Part shown: positions 37,182 to 46,096 of the stretch, piece after piece
Numbering within the stretch: position 1 is the stretch's first letter
How the letters are laid out: each line of letters starts with the position of its first letter
Assembly: GCF_021532615.1 (NCBI RefSeq)
Contig: NZ_JAKGAQ010000002.1
Location: 720,501 to 784,500, forward strand
DNA from: Octadecabacter dasysiphoniae
GTDB taxonomy: Bacteria; Pseudomonadota; Alphaproteobacteria; Rhodobacterales; Rhodobacteraceae
Direction: 5' to 3'
DNA length: 64,000 nucleotides
Made by a program: the position numbers and the translations under genes
Notes under the pieces: generated by a model
Database searches by the model: none
Told to the model about the DNA's origin: nothing
The model's input: only the letters and a program-made list of their open reading frames with translations

Positions 37182-38101
37182 TGAGCGGACCAATTAAAGT
37201 TGCACTGGTCGGCATCGGTAAGATTGCCGTTGATCAGCACGTACCATCCATTGCCGCATCTGAGGATTGGGAACTGGCCGCAACCGTAAGCCGCGCTGGC
37301 ACTGTCGATGGTGTTCCGTCCTACACAGAAATAGACACTATGCTGGCGGAAAACCCCGATATTGGGGTGGTTAGCCTATGCCTGCCGCCTGTTCCACGAT
37401 TTGATTATGCGGCGACGTGTTTGCGGGCCGGACGGCATGTGATGCTGGAAAAACCACCCGGTGCAACGCTGGCGGAGGTTCATGCGCTTGAGGACATGGC
37501 GCAGGACGCGGGCAAGACGTTGTTTGCCACGTGGCACAGCCGGATGGCCAAGGGCGTTGCGGCGGCCAAGGCGGCGCTGTCGGGCAAAACCGTTGAGAGC
37601 GCGCATATCGATTGGAAAGAAAATGTGCGCCAATGGCACCCCGGCCAAGACTGGGTGTTTGAACCCGGTGGCATGGGTGTGCTTGATCCCGGCATCAATG
37701 CGCTGTCGATCCTGACGGAGGTTCTGCCGGACCCTGTCCATTTAAAGAAAGGCGTTCTGCACACACCGGAAAACCGTCAAACGCCAATCAAGGCGAATTT
37801 GACGTTTACGGGTGGCATCACCGCCGAGTTCGACTGGCTCAAAGAAGGTGAGCAAATGTGGGAGATGACATTCAGAACCACGGATGGCGATTTGGTTTAT
37901 CTTATGGAGGGCGGCAACGCCTGTGTGGTCAACGATCAGGATATGGCTGTGTCGGAACTCGGGGAATATCCGGCTCTCTATGCGCGGATGGCGGATCTTG
38001 TGAAGGCTGGCGCCAGGGATGTTGATTTGGCACCGATGGTGCACGTGTCCGATATCATGACGCTCAGCCGCCGGATCATTGCGCCCGCGTTCGAGTGGTG
38101 A
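37181..38101 (+). CDS. Aldose 1-dehydrogenase of the Gfo/Idh/MocA family (D-galactose/L-arabinose)
   Basis: 306-residue NAD(P)-dependent oxidoreductase. The Rossmann motif VALVGIGKIAVDQHVPSI is at about residues 7-24. The catalytic EKPPGATLAEV is near residue 91. The blocks TLFATWHSRMAKGV and WKENVRQWHPGQDW closely resemble Azospirillum L-arabinose 1-dehydrogenase and related D-galactose dehydrogenases. It would oxidise the sugar to a lactone, whose open form is the substrate of the dehydratase upstream. A lactonase and the keto-acid enzymes are not in the window. It ends one base before the dctM stop on the other strand. Confidence 0.87.
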   Translation: MSGPIKVALVGIGKIAVDQHVPSIAASEDWELAATVSRAGTVDGVPSYTEIDTMLAENPDIGVVSLCLPPVPRFDYAATCLRAGRHVMLEKPPGATLAEVHALEDMAQDAGKTLFATWHSRMAKGVAAAKAALSGKTVESAHIDWKENVRQWHPGQDWVFEPGGMGVLDPGINALSILTEVLPDPVHLKKGVLHTPENRQTPIKANLTFTGGITAEFDWLKEGEQMWEMTFRTTDGDLVYLMEGGNACVVNDQDMAVSELGEYPALYARMADLVKAGARDVDLAPMVHVSDIMTLSRRIIAPAFEW

Positions 38102-39430
38102 TTACCCCAGCAGCCTGACCAGCCAGAGCGAAATGGCCGGAAAGGCCGCAAGGATCACGATGCGGAAGATGTCCGAGGCCACGAACGGCAGGATGCCTTT
38201 GTAGGTTTGCCCGATCGGCACGTCTTTTGACATGGCGTTTATGACGAACAGGTTGAGGCCGACAGGCGGTGTGATCAGCCCGACTTCGGCGGCCATGAGG
38301 ATGAGGATGCCGAACCAGATGCCGATTTCTTCGGGGGTCAGGCCGAAGTCCAACTGTGTGACGATGGGGATGAAAATCGGCACGGTGAGGAAGATCATCG
38401 CGAGTGAATCCATGACCGTTCCGAGGACAAGATAGAGCAGGAGCATCCCCGCGAGGATCAGCCATGGATCAAGGTCGGTTGTGGCGAATAGATCGGCCAT
38501 TGTTTGGGGCACTTGGGCGGATGATAGGAACGAATTGAACACGCTTGCACCCACCACGATGAAGAAGATCATCCCCGATGTGCGGCCTGTTGCCAAAAGG
38601 CTGTCGCGCAGTGCGGGCCAGTCAAGGGACCGGTTTGCGAATGCGACCAATGCGGTGCCCATGACACCCACGGCGGCGGCGGCCGTGGGGGAAAATGCGC
38701 CAGTATAGATGCCGCCAATGACCAGCGCGAAGATCAGCAAGACAGGCCAGACAGGACGCAGGGCGCGCAGGCGGTCGGGATAGGATTGGCGCGGGCCGCG
38801 TGTGGCGGAGTCCGGTGCGACGCGGGCGTAAATGGCGATGGTGATCATATAGCCGATCATCGCGATGAGGCCGGGGATGAACGCGGCGATGAACAGTTTT
38901 TCGATGTTTTGTTCGGCGAGGATTGAATAGACGACCAGCACGACAGACGGCGGAATGAGGATGCCGAGGGTGCCACCCGCGGCGAGAGCGCCTGTCGATA
39001 ACGCCCCCGAATAGCCCGCGCGTTTGAGTTCTGGCAGCGCGACTTTGCCCATGGAAGATGCGGTGGCCAGCGATGATCCGCAGACGGCGCCAAATCCGGC
39101 AGATGCCCCGACGGCCGCCATGGCCAGCCCGCCTTTGCGGTGGCCAAGCCAAGCGTTGGCCGCATTGAACAGACTGCGGGACATGCCGCCGCGTGTGGCG
39201 AATTCCGACATCAGCAGGAACAGCGGGATGATCGACAAGGAATAGCTGGTGAATTGGCCGTAGGTGAAGGTTTTGAGCTGGCTGTCCATCAGGCGCATGT
39301 TGCCTTCGACGAGGTACGTGCCGATCAAGCCGACAGTGAACAACGCAGCGGCGACGGGCACGCGCACAAAGATCAGGATCAGGAGGGCGGGAAAGCCCAG
39401 CAGGCCGAGTTGGAAATCGGTGATCATCAT
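38102..39430 (-). CDS. dctM: TRAP transporter large membrane subunit
   Basis: 442-residue DctM-type permease with about 12-13 membrane spans. The family segment GFGAVCGSSLATASSMGKVALPELKRAGYSGALSTGALAAGGTLGILIPPSV is readable around residues 100-150. The start was set at the ATG overlapping the dctQ stop (ATGATGA), though a second ATG three bases on is equally possible; the frame runs further upstream but only inside dctQ. It forms a TRAP system with DctQ and DctP. The likely cargo is an acid or sugar acid. Confidence 0.92.
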   Translation of the reverse strand: MMITDFQLGLLGFPALLILIFVRVPVAAALFTVGLIGTYLVEGNMRLMDSQLKTFTYGQFTSYSLSIIPLFLLMSEFATRGGMSRSLFNAANAWLGHRKGGLAMAAVGASAGFGAVCGSSLATASSMGKVALPELKRAGYSGALSTGALAAGGTLGILIPPSVVLVVYSILAEQNIEKLFIAAFIPGLIAMIGYMITIAIYARVAPDSATRGPRQSYPDRLRALRPVWPVLLIFALVIGGIYTGAFSPTAAAAVGVMGTALVAFANRSLDWPALRDSLLATGRTSGMIFFIVVGASVFNSFLSSAQVPQTMADLFATTDLDPWLILAGMLLLYLVLGTVMDSLAMIFLTVPIFIPIVTQLDFGLTPEEIGIWFGILILMAAEVGLITPPVGLNLFVINAMSKDVPIGQTYKGILPFVASDIFRIVILAAFPAISLWLVRLLG

Positions 39431-40035
39431 TGTGGGGCCGCCAGTGCGCGCAGGCTGCGCATGACACAGAACACGGCGACAATCAGGAACAGCGCAGTGA
39501 GGAGTTCTGCAACCAGATAGGTGGGCCAGAGTTTGAGGCCAAGGATTTGGCTTTCTTGGCGGTCGCGCAGGCGGTCCGCGATTTCGGCCCAGTTGCCGCT
39601 GATCAGGGCTGTGAACCAAAGCGGGTCATCGCCGCGCGCCGAGCTGAACAACAGTGTCCATTGGCGGGTGAACAACAGGTAGGCCAGGGTGGCGAGGATT
39701 GCGTCGCTTATCAAATCCAGGACGCGGTTAAGGCGCGGGCCGAAGGCGTTGGCAAACAGGTCTACTGTGATGTGGCCCTTGGCGTACATCACGTAAGGCA
39801 GGGCGGCGAACAGAGCGAGGGCGACGCCGTACTGCACCAGTTCTTCTTCACCCAGAATAGGCCGCACCCATGTGAGCACATCTGGCGTCCAGTCGATGTT
39901 TTCCATGCCGCGTCGGACGAGTTTCAGGATGATTGAAACGCATGTGATCACAGTCGCCACAAGGAGGCCGACGCCGCCCGTGACGGCGATTGCGATGCAG
40001 GATCGATGAACGAAGTGGTCGAGGCGGTCGAACAT
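39427..40035 (-). CDS. dctQ: TRAP transporter small membrane subunit
   Basis: 202-residue DctQ-type protein with four membrane helices (about residues 16-37, 67-85, 103-123 and 170-192). The family feature PYVMYAKGHITVDLF follows the second helix, and an inserted periplasmic-side loop before the last helix contains WAEIADRLRDRQESQ. It links the binding protein to the DctM permease. It overlaps dctM by 4 bases and lies about 20 bases downstream of dctP. Confidence 0.9.
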   Translation of the reverse strand: MFDRLDHFVHRSCIAIAVTGGVGLLVATVITCVSIILKLVRRGMENIDWTPDVLTWVRPILGEEELVQYGVALALFAALPYVMYAKGHITVDLFANAFGPRLNRVLDLISDAILATLAYLLFTRQWTLLFSSARGDDPLWFTALISGNWAEIADRLRDRQESQILGLKLWPTYLVAELLTALFLIVAVFCVMRSLRALAAPQ

Positions 40036-40056
40036 GATCGGTCCGCCCCGTGCCGT

Positions 40057-41070
40057 TTAACGGTTTGCTTCGATCAGGTCTTGGGCTTGATCGATTGCGG
40101 CCGAGCCGTCGAAACCTTCGTCTTCCGCGCGATCGATCCAGCGGTCATAGACAGGACCAGCAGCATCGACCCAACGCACGAGTTCATCTTCGTCCAGTTC
40201 GATGAAGGTGTTGCCCGCAGCAGCATCGCGGCCAACCTGATCGCGGTTGCGCATGACGCTTCCGGCAAATTCCGACATCAGCTTACCCGTCTGAGCATCT
40301 AGGATTTCGCGCAGATCGTCGGGCATGTCGTCATAGACATCGCGGTTCATCGCAAGGATGAAGGTTGCCGTGTAAAGGGCGGGGCCTTCTTCGATGACAG
40401 TATGGTTTGTCACCAATTCCGCAAGACGGATAGACGGTGTGATTTCCCATGGAAGCGCCGCACCGGAGATAACGCCTTTGGACAGGTTTTCAGGAATGAG
40501 CGGGAGCGGCATGCCAACCGGCGTCGCGCCGAGTTCGCCCAGAAGGTCGGTTACAACACGGGTCGGGCCGCGCATTTCTTTGCCTGCGAGGTCTTCGAGC
40601 GTGTAAATCGGTTCTTCTGAATGGAGGTGGCCGCGACTGTGAACCCATGCGGACAGGATTTGGGTTTCGTCGTATTCTTCTTCTTGCAGTTCTGCTTCGA
40701 CCAGGTCCCAGAACGCCATTGAGCCTGCGACGGTGTCGTCCATCAAGAACGGCAGTTCGAACACCTCGGTGCGGTTGAAACGGCCAGCGGTGTACCCGGG
40801 CAATGTCAGGATTACGTCAACGGCGCCATCGGCGGCTTGATCGTAAAGATCGCCGGGACGCCCACCGAGAGACATCGAGGCATAGAGTTCAATGGCAATC
40901 CGTCCTTCGCTTGCGGCCTCAATGCTTTCTTTGAAGGGCACCAGCATATCGGCGTGAAGGCCGGATGTTTCGGCCATAAAGTGATGCACCTTGAGCGTGA
41001 CATCCTGTGCCGCGAGCGGGGACGCGCAGGCAAGGGCTGCAAAGAGAGTGGAGCGAAGCAGATGAGCCAT
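40057..41070 (-). CDS. dctP: TRAP transporter solute-binding protein
   Basis: 337-residue periplasmic DctP-type protein with an N-terminal signal peptide (MAHLLRSTLFAALACASPLAAQ, cleavage after Ala near residue 21). Family segments include HHFMAETSGLHADMLVPFKE, YTLEDLAGKEMRGPTRVV with the conserved Arg that binds a carboxylate, and LPLIPENLSKGVISGAALPWE. It is first of the dctPQM operon. The carboxylate-binding Arg argues for an organic or sugar acid; the tail-to-tail sugar-acid genes make aldonates plausible, an inference only. Confidence 0.9.
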   Translation of the reverse strand: MAHLLRSTLFAALACASPLAAQDVTLKVHHFMAETSGLHADMLVPFKESIEAASEGRIAIELYASMSLGGRPGDLYDQAADGAVDVILTLPGYTAGRFNRTEVFELPFLMDDTVAGSMAFWDLVEAELQEEEYDETQILSAWVHSRGHLHSEEPIYTLEDLAGKEMRGPTRVVTDLLGELGATPVGMPLPLIPENLSKGVISGAALPWEITPSIRLAELVTNHTVIEEGPALYTATFILAMNRDVYDDMPDDLREILDAQTGKLMSEFAGSVMRNRDQVGRDAAAGNTFIELDEDELVRWVDAAGPVYDRWIDRAEDEGFDGSAAIDQAQDLIEANR

Positions 41071-41159
41071 GGTGAATGTCCTTCCAAAGGCTTGGGTCGT
41101 TTGGGCCGTGTTTAACGCGGAGCTGAATGAGGGGCCAGTCTATTTGATGTCGTGGACTG

Positions 41160-41918
41160 TCAGCTTTCGTTGACGACGCGAATCGTGGGAATTGCGGCGT
41201 TCGCCGGGGGCTGGAGCGGGGTTGGTGCCGTGTCGGTCATGAAAAAGGACAGATCGGACAGGGCCGCGATGCGGGCGGGGGCCGCGCGTTCAAACTTTGA
41301 CGCATCAGCCACGAGGGCGGTGGCGCGGCTGTTGTCGATGACCGTTTGGCTGACGATGACCTCATCGAGGTCATAATCAAACAGGTCGCCGGATTGATCG
41401 AGGGCGGAACACCCGATGACCGCGAGGTCGAATTTAAGGTTGCGCGCCGTGCTGGCCGCCTGTGCGCCAACAAGGCCGGAATCAGCGGCGCGGACCGTGC
41501 CGCCTGTCACAAGAACTTTGCAGTTTGGATTGGCAGACAGGATTGGCACCGCGTTCAGGTTGTTTGTCATCACCAGCAGGCCTTCGTGATGGACGAGGGC
41601 ACGGGCCACGGCCTCGCAGGTTGTGCCGATACCGAGGAAAACAGAGCTGCCGTTTTTGATCTCATGGGCGCACATCACCCCGATGCGCGTTTTTGCGGCA
41701 TCGTTAAGGCGGCGGCGGTCTTCGTAGCCGATATTGGTGATGCCCGACGGGAGAACCGCGCCGCCGTGCACACGCGACAAACGGCCCTGATCGGCGAGGT
41801 CAGACAAATCGCGCCGGATCGTTTGCAAGGTGACGCCGAACGCGGAGGCCAGCCCTTGCACGGTGACTTTACCGTGAAGACGCGCCCGATCGAGGATTTC
41901 TGTATGGCGAAAATTCAT
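41160..41918 (-). CDS. glpR: DeoR-family repressor, probable GlpR
   Basis: 252-residue DeoR/GlpR regulator. The N-terminal helix-turn-helix contains VTVQGLASAFGVTLQTIRRDLSDL and ends in LSRVHGGAVLPSG, the classic DeoR signature. The effector domain has SVFLGIGTTCEAVARAL and VLVTGGTVRAADSGLVGA. It is divergent from glpD, so glycerol-3-phosphate is the likely inducer. The gap holds two palindromes that resemble GlpR sites. It also lies 89 bases upstream of dctPQM on the same strand, so one transcript could include the TRAP genes. Confidence 0.85.
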   Translation of the reverse strand: MNFRHTEILDRARLHGKVTVQGLASAFGVTLQTIRRDLSDLADQGRLSRVHGGAVLPSGITNIGYEDRRRLNDAAKTRIGVMCAHEIKNGSSVFLGIGTTCEAVARALVHHEGLLVMTNNLNAVPILSANPNCKVLVTGGTVRAADSGLVGAQAASTARNLKFDLAVIGCSALDQSGDLFDYDLDEVIVSQTVIDNSRATALVADASKFERAAPARIAALSDLSFFMTDTAPTPLQPPANAAIPTIRVVNES

Positions 41919-41937
41919 GGGGAACGTATAGCGGCAA

Positions 41938-41978
41938 ATGTTCGTTTTGACCAGAAGCGAACATAAACGAACTTCGTT
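41938..41978. promoter_or_regulatory. Putative GlpR operator between glpR and glpD
   Basis: Two inverted repeats lie side by side: ATGTTCG (41938-41944) with CGAACAT (41958-41964), and AACGA (41966-41970) with TCGTT (41974-41978). The half-sites TTCG and CGAA match the core of the E. coli GlpR site (WATGTTCGWTAWCGAACATW), though the spacing of the first pair is wider. It sits in the 123-base divergent gap, about 20 bases from the glpR start and 60 from glpD. Confidence 0.6.
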
Positions 41979-42041
41979 CTTTTTCTTTTACGGGCGATCT
42001 GATAGGGGCAATGCAACAGATTTTTGCATGGGGCGGGCCAG

Positions 42042-43619
42042 ATGGCGGATGTGGAATTGGACTTTGATCTTTTTGTGATTGGTGGCGGCATCAACGGGTG
42101 CGGGATTGCGCGGGATGCGTCGGGGCGCGGCCTAAGTGTTGGCCTGGCCGAGATGAATGATCTGGCGTCTGCCACATCGTCTGCATCGACGAAATTGTTT
42201 CATGGCGGGTTGCGGTATTTGGAATATTTCGAGGTGCGTTTGGTGCGCGAAGCCTTGATTGAACGTGAAACCCTGCTGCGCGCCATGCCCCATATTTCAT
42301 GGCCCATGCGGTTTGTGCTGCCCTACCACAAGGACATGCGGTTTGAGGGCGACACGCCGACATCCAAGCTGTTGAATATCGTGATGCCGTGGATGAAGGG
42401 GCGCCGCCCTGCGTGGCTGATCCGGCTGGGGTTGTTCATGTATGACAACTTAGGCGGGCGAAAGATTTTGCCGGGCACGAAGACGGTGGATCTGCGCACC
42501 GATCCTGCGGGCGAAGGGATCAAGGACCAGTTCGAGAAAGCCTATGAATATTCCGATTGCTGGATCGAGGATTCGCGGCTTGTTGTGTTGAATGCGCGGG
42601 ATGCGGAAAGCCGCGGGGCGAAGATCATGGTGCGCACCAAGGTCGTGTCGACGATCCGCCACGAGGATCATTGGGTTGTGCAATTGGCCGACCAAGACAC
42701 CGGTGAGCAAACCACGATCCGCGCCAAGATGCTGGTGAATGCGGCGGGCCCTTGGGTGGGTGATATCATTCAATCCAAGGTTCGGTTGAACACCAAAGAA
42801 GGCGTGCGGCTGGTTCGTGGTTCCCACATCGTGACCAAGCGACTGTTTGATCATGACAAATGCTATTTCTTCCAAGGGACGGACGGGCGGATTATCTTCG
42901 CCATTCCCTATGAGACGGATTTCACCCTGATCGGGACAACGGATGCGGAACAGGACGATCCGAACGAAAAGCCAGTTTGTTCGGATGAGGAACGTGATTA
43001 TCTTGTGGCGTTCGCGAACCAGTATTTCAAACGCGATATAACGGCGGATGATGTCGTGTGGCGCTATTCAGGTGTGCGGCCTTTGTATGACGACGGGGCC
43101 AGCAGCGCGACGGCGGCAACGCGGGATTATACGTTGAAGGTGGATGCCGATGGTGGTGCGCCGATCCTGAATATCTTTGGCGGTAAGATCACGACCTATC
43201 GCCGCCTTGCGCAAAGCGCTTTGGCCAAGATTAGTCCGTATTTTGATGATGTGTCGGGCGATTGGACCGCAGGTGTCGCGCTGCCCGGTGGGGATTTTCC
43301 GGTGGACGGTGTGACGGATCTGATCACGGGCCTGATGGCTGATTATCCGTTTCTGAATGACGCTTGGGCCAAACGTCTGGTGCGCGCCTATGGCACGGAT
43401 GCCAAGGTGATGTTGGGGGATGCGAAATCTGCGACCGATCTGGGTGCGGATTTTGGTGCGACCCTAACAGAGGTTGAGGTGATCTGGCTGATGGAGCGCG
43501 AATATGCGCGCCGCGCCGAAGATGTTGTTTGGCGGCGCAATAAGCTGGGCCTACGGATGAACGACCAGCAAATTGCGATGCTCGACGTGTGGATGGAAGC
43601 GCGGCGTCAGGCGGCCTGA
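42042..43619 (+). CDS. glpD: Glycerol-3-phosphate dehydrogenase, FAD-dependent
   Basis: 525-residue membrane-associated flavoenzyme that oxidises glycerol-3-phosphate to dihydroxyacetone phosphate and reduces quinone. The FAD motif DLFVIGGGINGCGIARDASG is at about residues 8-27, with SSASTKLFHGGLRYLEYFE and the late GGKITTYRRLAQ block. ATG 42042 was taken; an in-frame TTG 18 bases earlier has no better support. It is alone on its strand, controlled from the glpR side, and its last 13 bases overlap bchO of the photosynthesis cluster tail to tail. Confidence 0.95.
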   Translation: MADVELDFDLFVIGGGINGCGIARDASGRGLSVGLAEMNDLASATSSASTKLFHGGLRYLEYFEVRLVREALIERETLLRAMPHISWPMRFVLPYHKDMRFEGDTPTSKLLNIVMPWMKGRRPAWLIRLGLFMYDNLGGRKILPGTKTVDLRTDPAGEGIKDQFEKAYEYSDCWIEDSRLVVLNARDAESRGAKIMVRTKVVSTIRHEDHWVVQLADQDTGEQTTIRAKMLVNAAGPWVGDIIQSKVRLNTKEGVRLVRGSHIVTKRLFDHDKCYFFQGTDGRIIFAIPYETDFTLIGTTDAEQDDPNEKPVCSDEERDYLVAFANQYFKRDITADDVVWRYSGVRPLYDDGASSATAATRDYTLKVDADGGAPILNIFGGKITTYRRLAQSALAKISPYFDDVSGDWTAGVALPGGDFPVDGVTDLITGLMADYPFLNDAWAKRLVRAYGTDAKVMLGDAKSATDLGADFGATLTEVEVIWLMEREYARRAEDVVWRRNKLGLRMNDQQIAMLDVWMEARRQAA

Positions 43620-44458
43620 AGGCACGCCAGAATTAGGGCTGCTATTTGATCTGGATCCTCTTCGTGGGCGAGGTGGCCCAGCCCTTTGACTTCAAACGTT
43701 TGTGCGTTTGGCAGGATTTTGGCGGCATCAAAGCTGGACGCGGGCGGCACGGCCTTGTCACCGTCCGCGACGATCAGGTCGACCTTTGCGGTGATGTTGG
43801 GCAAGTCCTCGTTCAAACGGTCAAGCGACCATTGCGACATCATGGACAGTGTCGCGTCCACATGTGGCGTGTCGCGTACTAAGCGTAGGTACAAGGCCTG
43901 CCCATCCATATCCAAGGTTGATCCTGTTCCTTTGATCAGGTTTTGCACCGACGAAGGTGTCGCCGCTTTGCTGAACAATTTGGCTGTAAAGGGGTTGAGC
44001 GCGAGGGCCTTGGCCATGATCGGGAACAACCATCCCGCCACGCCGCGGAAATTGGACAAGGCGGCATTGATCCCGATAACATGGTTTGCGTGGCCAGTGC
44101 GTGCGAGTTCCAAGGCGATCGCGGCCCCAGCAGAATGGCCGACAATGGTGCTGGGTTGCCAGCCTTCTTGGGTCATTAAAGCAGCAATATCTTCGGACAT
44201 ATGGCGTAATCCGCAACGGCTGCGTGCGCCAAGTTCCGTGAAGCCCTGACCGGGAAGATCAATGGCGATGACGTGATGGGTTTTGGCTAGAATCGGGAAA
44301 ATACCCCGCCAGCTTTGGGTTGCGCCGCCCGCACCGTGGAGCAGCAGGATAGTGTCGCCTTTTCCGGCTTCCTGGATGTGCCAGCGGTGGGGGCGGCACA
44401 GGACTTTGCGTGACGTCGATGCCATGGGCCAGCCTTCTAGATCCGATGGCCATTTCAC
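43607..44458 (-). CDS. bchO: BchO, alpha/beta hydrolase of the Mg-chelatase operon
   Basis: 283-residue alpha/beta hydrolase always found with bchID; thought to help Mg insertion into protoporphyrin IX, mechanism unproven. The GTG start gives KWPSDLEGWP, the family's WP-containing opening, followed by HRWHIQEAGKG. The nucleophile elbow is GHSAGAA near residue 110. The catalytic His lies in LGHLAHEEDPDQIA near the end. It starts 3 bases after the bchD stop and is the last gene of crtA-bchI-bchD-bchO, marking one edge of the photosynthesis cluster next to glpD. Confidence 0.93.
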   Translation of the reverse strand: MKWPSDLEGWPMASTSRKVLCRPHRWHIQEAGKGDTILLLHGAGGATQSWRGIFPILAKTHHVIAIDLPGQGFTELGARSRCGLRHMSEDIAALMTQEGWQPSTIVGHSAGAAIALELARTGHANHVIGINAALSNFRGVAGWLFPIMAKALALNPFTAKLFSKAATPSSVQNLIKGTGSTLDMDGQALYLRLVRDTPHVDATLSMMSQWSLDRLNEDLPNITAKVDLIVADGDKAVPPASSFDAAKILPNAQTFEVKGLGHLAHEEDPDQIAALILACLQAA

Positions 44459-44461
44459 GGA

Positions 44462-46096
44462 TTAACCCTCAAGCGCGGCACTGACCGCGCCGGACATTTT
44501 GCGGGCATCGGCGCGGGGCAAGGGCATGTAAAGCCCGTCCATATTTGCTGCCAGATCGGCAAGAAATTTCGCGGGCCTGTTGCCGAGATCGAGGGTGATG
44601 GCCTCGGTTCCGGATGTACGAATTTGGCGGGCGATCTGTTCTGCATCGCTTGCGGCCTTGGCCCTGTTTGCCGTTCCATCCAGCGCGACGTTCGCGCGGC
44701 CGTCCGTCAACAACACGATGCAAGGGGCCATGCCATGCGTGCGTGCCTGATGGGCCATTGTCAGGGCTTCGATCAGGCCTGCCGCGAGGGGTGTGCCGCC
44801 ACCGCCAGGCAGCGCCGCGAGGCGTTTTTTGGTTTGAACGAGGGAGCGCGTGGGGGGCAGCAAGACCTCTGCCGTGTCGCCCCGAAATGAAATGAGGCTG
44901 ACGTGATCGCGGCGTGAATAGGCATCGGCCAGCAGCAGTTCGATTGCGCCTTTTGCCTCTGCGAGGCGGGACATTGCAGCGCTGCCGGATGCATCCACGG
45001 CAAAAATCAAAAGCCGATCTGATTTTTCTTCGTATTGTTTGATGCGAAAGTCTGACGGGGTTACTTTGATGCGGCCCTTGGATGCACCGCGCAGTTTTTG
45101 CCACGGTGCGGCGGTGCGCAATGTCGCGATCAGATCGAGCCTGTTTCGCCCTGAAAGCCGCCCGGGGCGCGATGGTTTGGGGCGACCACGACGGTTGCTT
45201 TTGTTCTTAGCGCCCGCGCCGGATCCTTTGGAAATCGACCCTTTTGGTTTGAACTGATCCAGCAAACCATCTGGCAGGATCGCCAAGACCGCCTCAAGGA
45301 CACGATCATCGAGAGCGCCGATTTCCATATTGCCGCCGTCGGTGTCCTGTTCATTCGTGTCTGGCGGCGTGGCGTCGGGTTCTTCGGTTTGAGGTTGCGG
45401 TGGGAGCACGGTGGCACGGTGCGCAAGGCACAAGGCGCTGGCGGCTTCGATGTCTGTCGGGGTGACGGATGTGTGACCGTGAAGCGCGGCATGGGCACGG
45501 GCGGCCCGCAGTGCAAAAAGCGGCGCGCGCTGGCTGTTAATGCCGAGTTGGGCGCACAACCCGACGAGCGTTTCATATGTTTCGGTGAGCACATCAACTG
45601 ACGCCAATCCTGCACGTGCGCTTTCGATCATGGCGGTGTCTGGCAGTAATCCCACATCGGATGATGCGATATTGAGGTCGATGTAAAACGCCAATCGTTC
45701 GCCCAGCGCCGCTGGCGTGCGTTCGTCGGGTTCTGCCCCTTCGTCCATCGCGATGAGGGGCTGCAATGACCCATCATCAAGCGCCATCGCAAGACGTGCG
45801 GCCAAAGTCGCATCACACCGTTCGGCCATTGCCAGAATTGCCGTTCCGTTGCGCCCCAAAATGCCTTTGCGCATCGTGAGGCGTCCAAGGGTCAGCGTTT
45901 CGGTCAGATCGATCCCGCCAAACAAGGTTTCGTCGTCCATGGTGGGGTGCAATTTCAGCAAAGGTTGGGGCAGTGCATCCAGACATTCGCGAAAGGCGTC
46001 GCGCACCGGACCACAGCGGGCGCGTATGATAGCGCCCCCTAAACCGGCAGGATCAATCGCCAACAAAGTCAGCGCAAGGACGCCACGATCCCACAT
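44462..46096 (-). CDS. bchD: Magnesium chelatase subunit D
   Basis: 544-residue AAA-like partner of BchI in the ATP-driven insertion of Mg into protoporphyrin IX, the first committed step to bacteriochlorophyll. The N-terminal half resembles BchI but lacks an intact Walker A. A Pro/acidic linker follows at about residues 210-237. The C-terminal von Willebrand A domain carries the metal site DASGSAAMSRL and later TDGRANVALDG. The catalytic BchH subunit is not in the window. The ATG shares one base with the bchI stop (TGATG). Confidence 0.95.
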   Translation of the reverse strand: MWDRGVLALTLLAIDPAGLGGAIIRARCGPVRDAFRECLDALPQPLLKLHPTMDDETLFGGIDLTETLTLGRLTMRKGILGRNGTAILAMAERCDATLAARLAMALDDGSLQPLIAMDEGAEPDERTPAALGERLAFYIDLNIASSDVGLLPDTAMIESARAGLASVDVLTETYETLVGLCAQLGINSQRAPLFALRAARAHAALHGHTSVTPTDIEAASALCLAHRATVLPPQPQTEEPDATPPDTNEQDTDGGNMEIGALDDRVLEAVLAILPDGLLDQFKPKGSISKGSGAGAKNKSNRRGRPKPSRPGRLSGRNRLDLIATLRTAAPWQKLRGASKGRIKVTPSDFRIKQYEEKSDRLLIFAVDASGSAAMSRLAEAKGAIELLLADAYSRRDHVSLISFRGDTAEVLLPPTRSLVQTKKRLAALPGGGGTPLAAGLIEALTMAHQARTHGMAPCIVLLTDGRANVALDGTANRAKAASDAEQIARQIRTSGTEAITLDLGNRPAKFLADLAANMDGLYMPLPRADARKMSGAVSAALEG

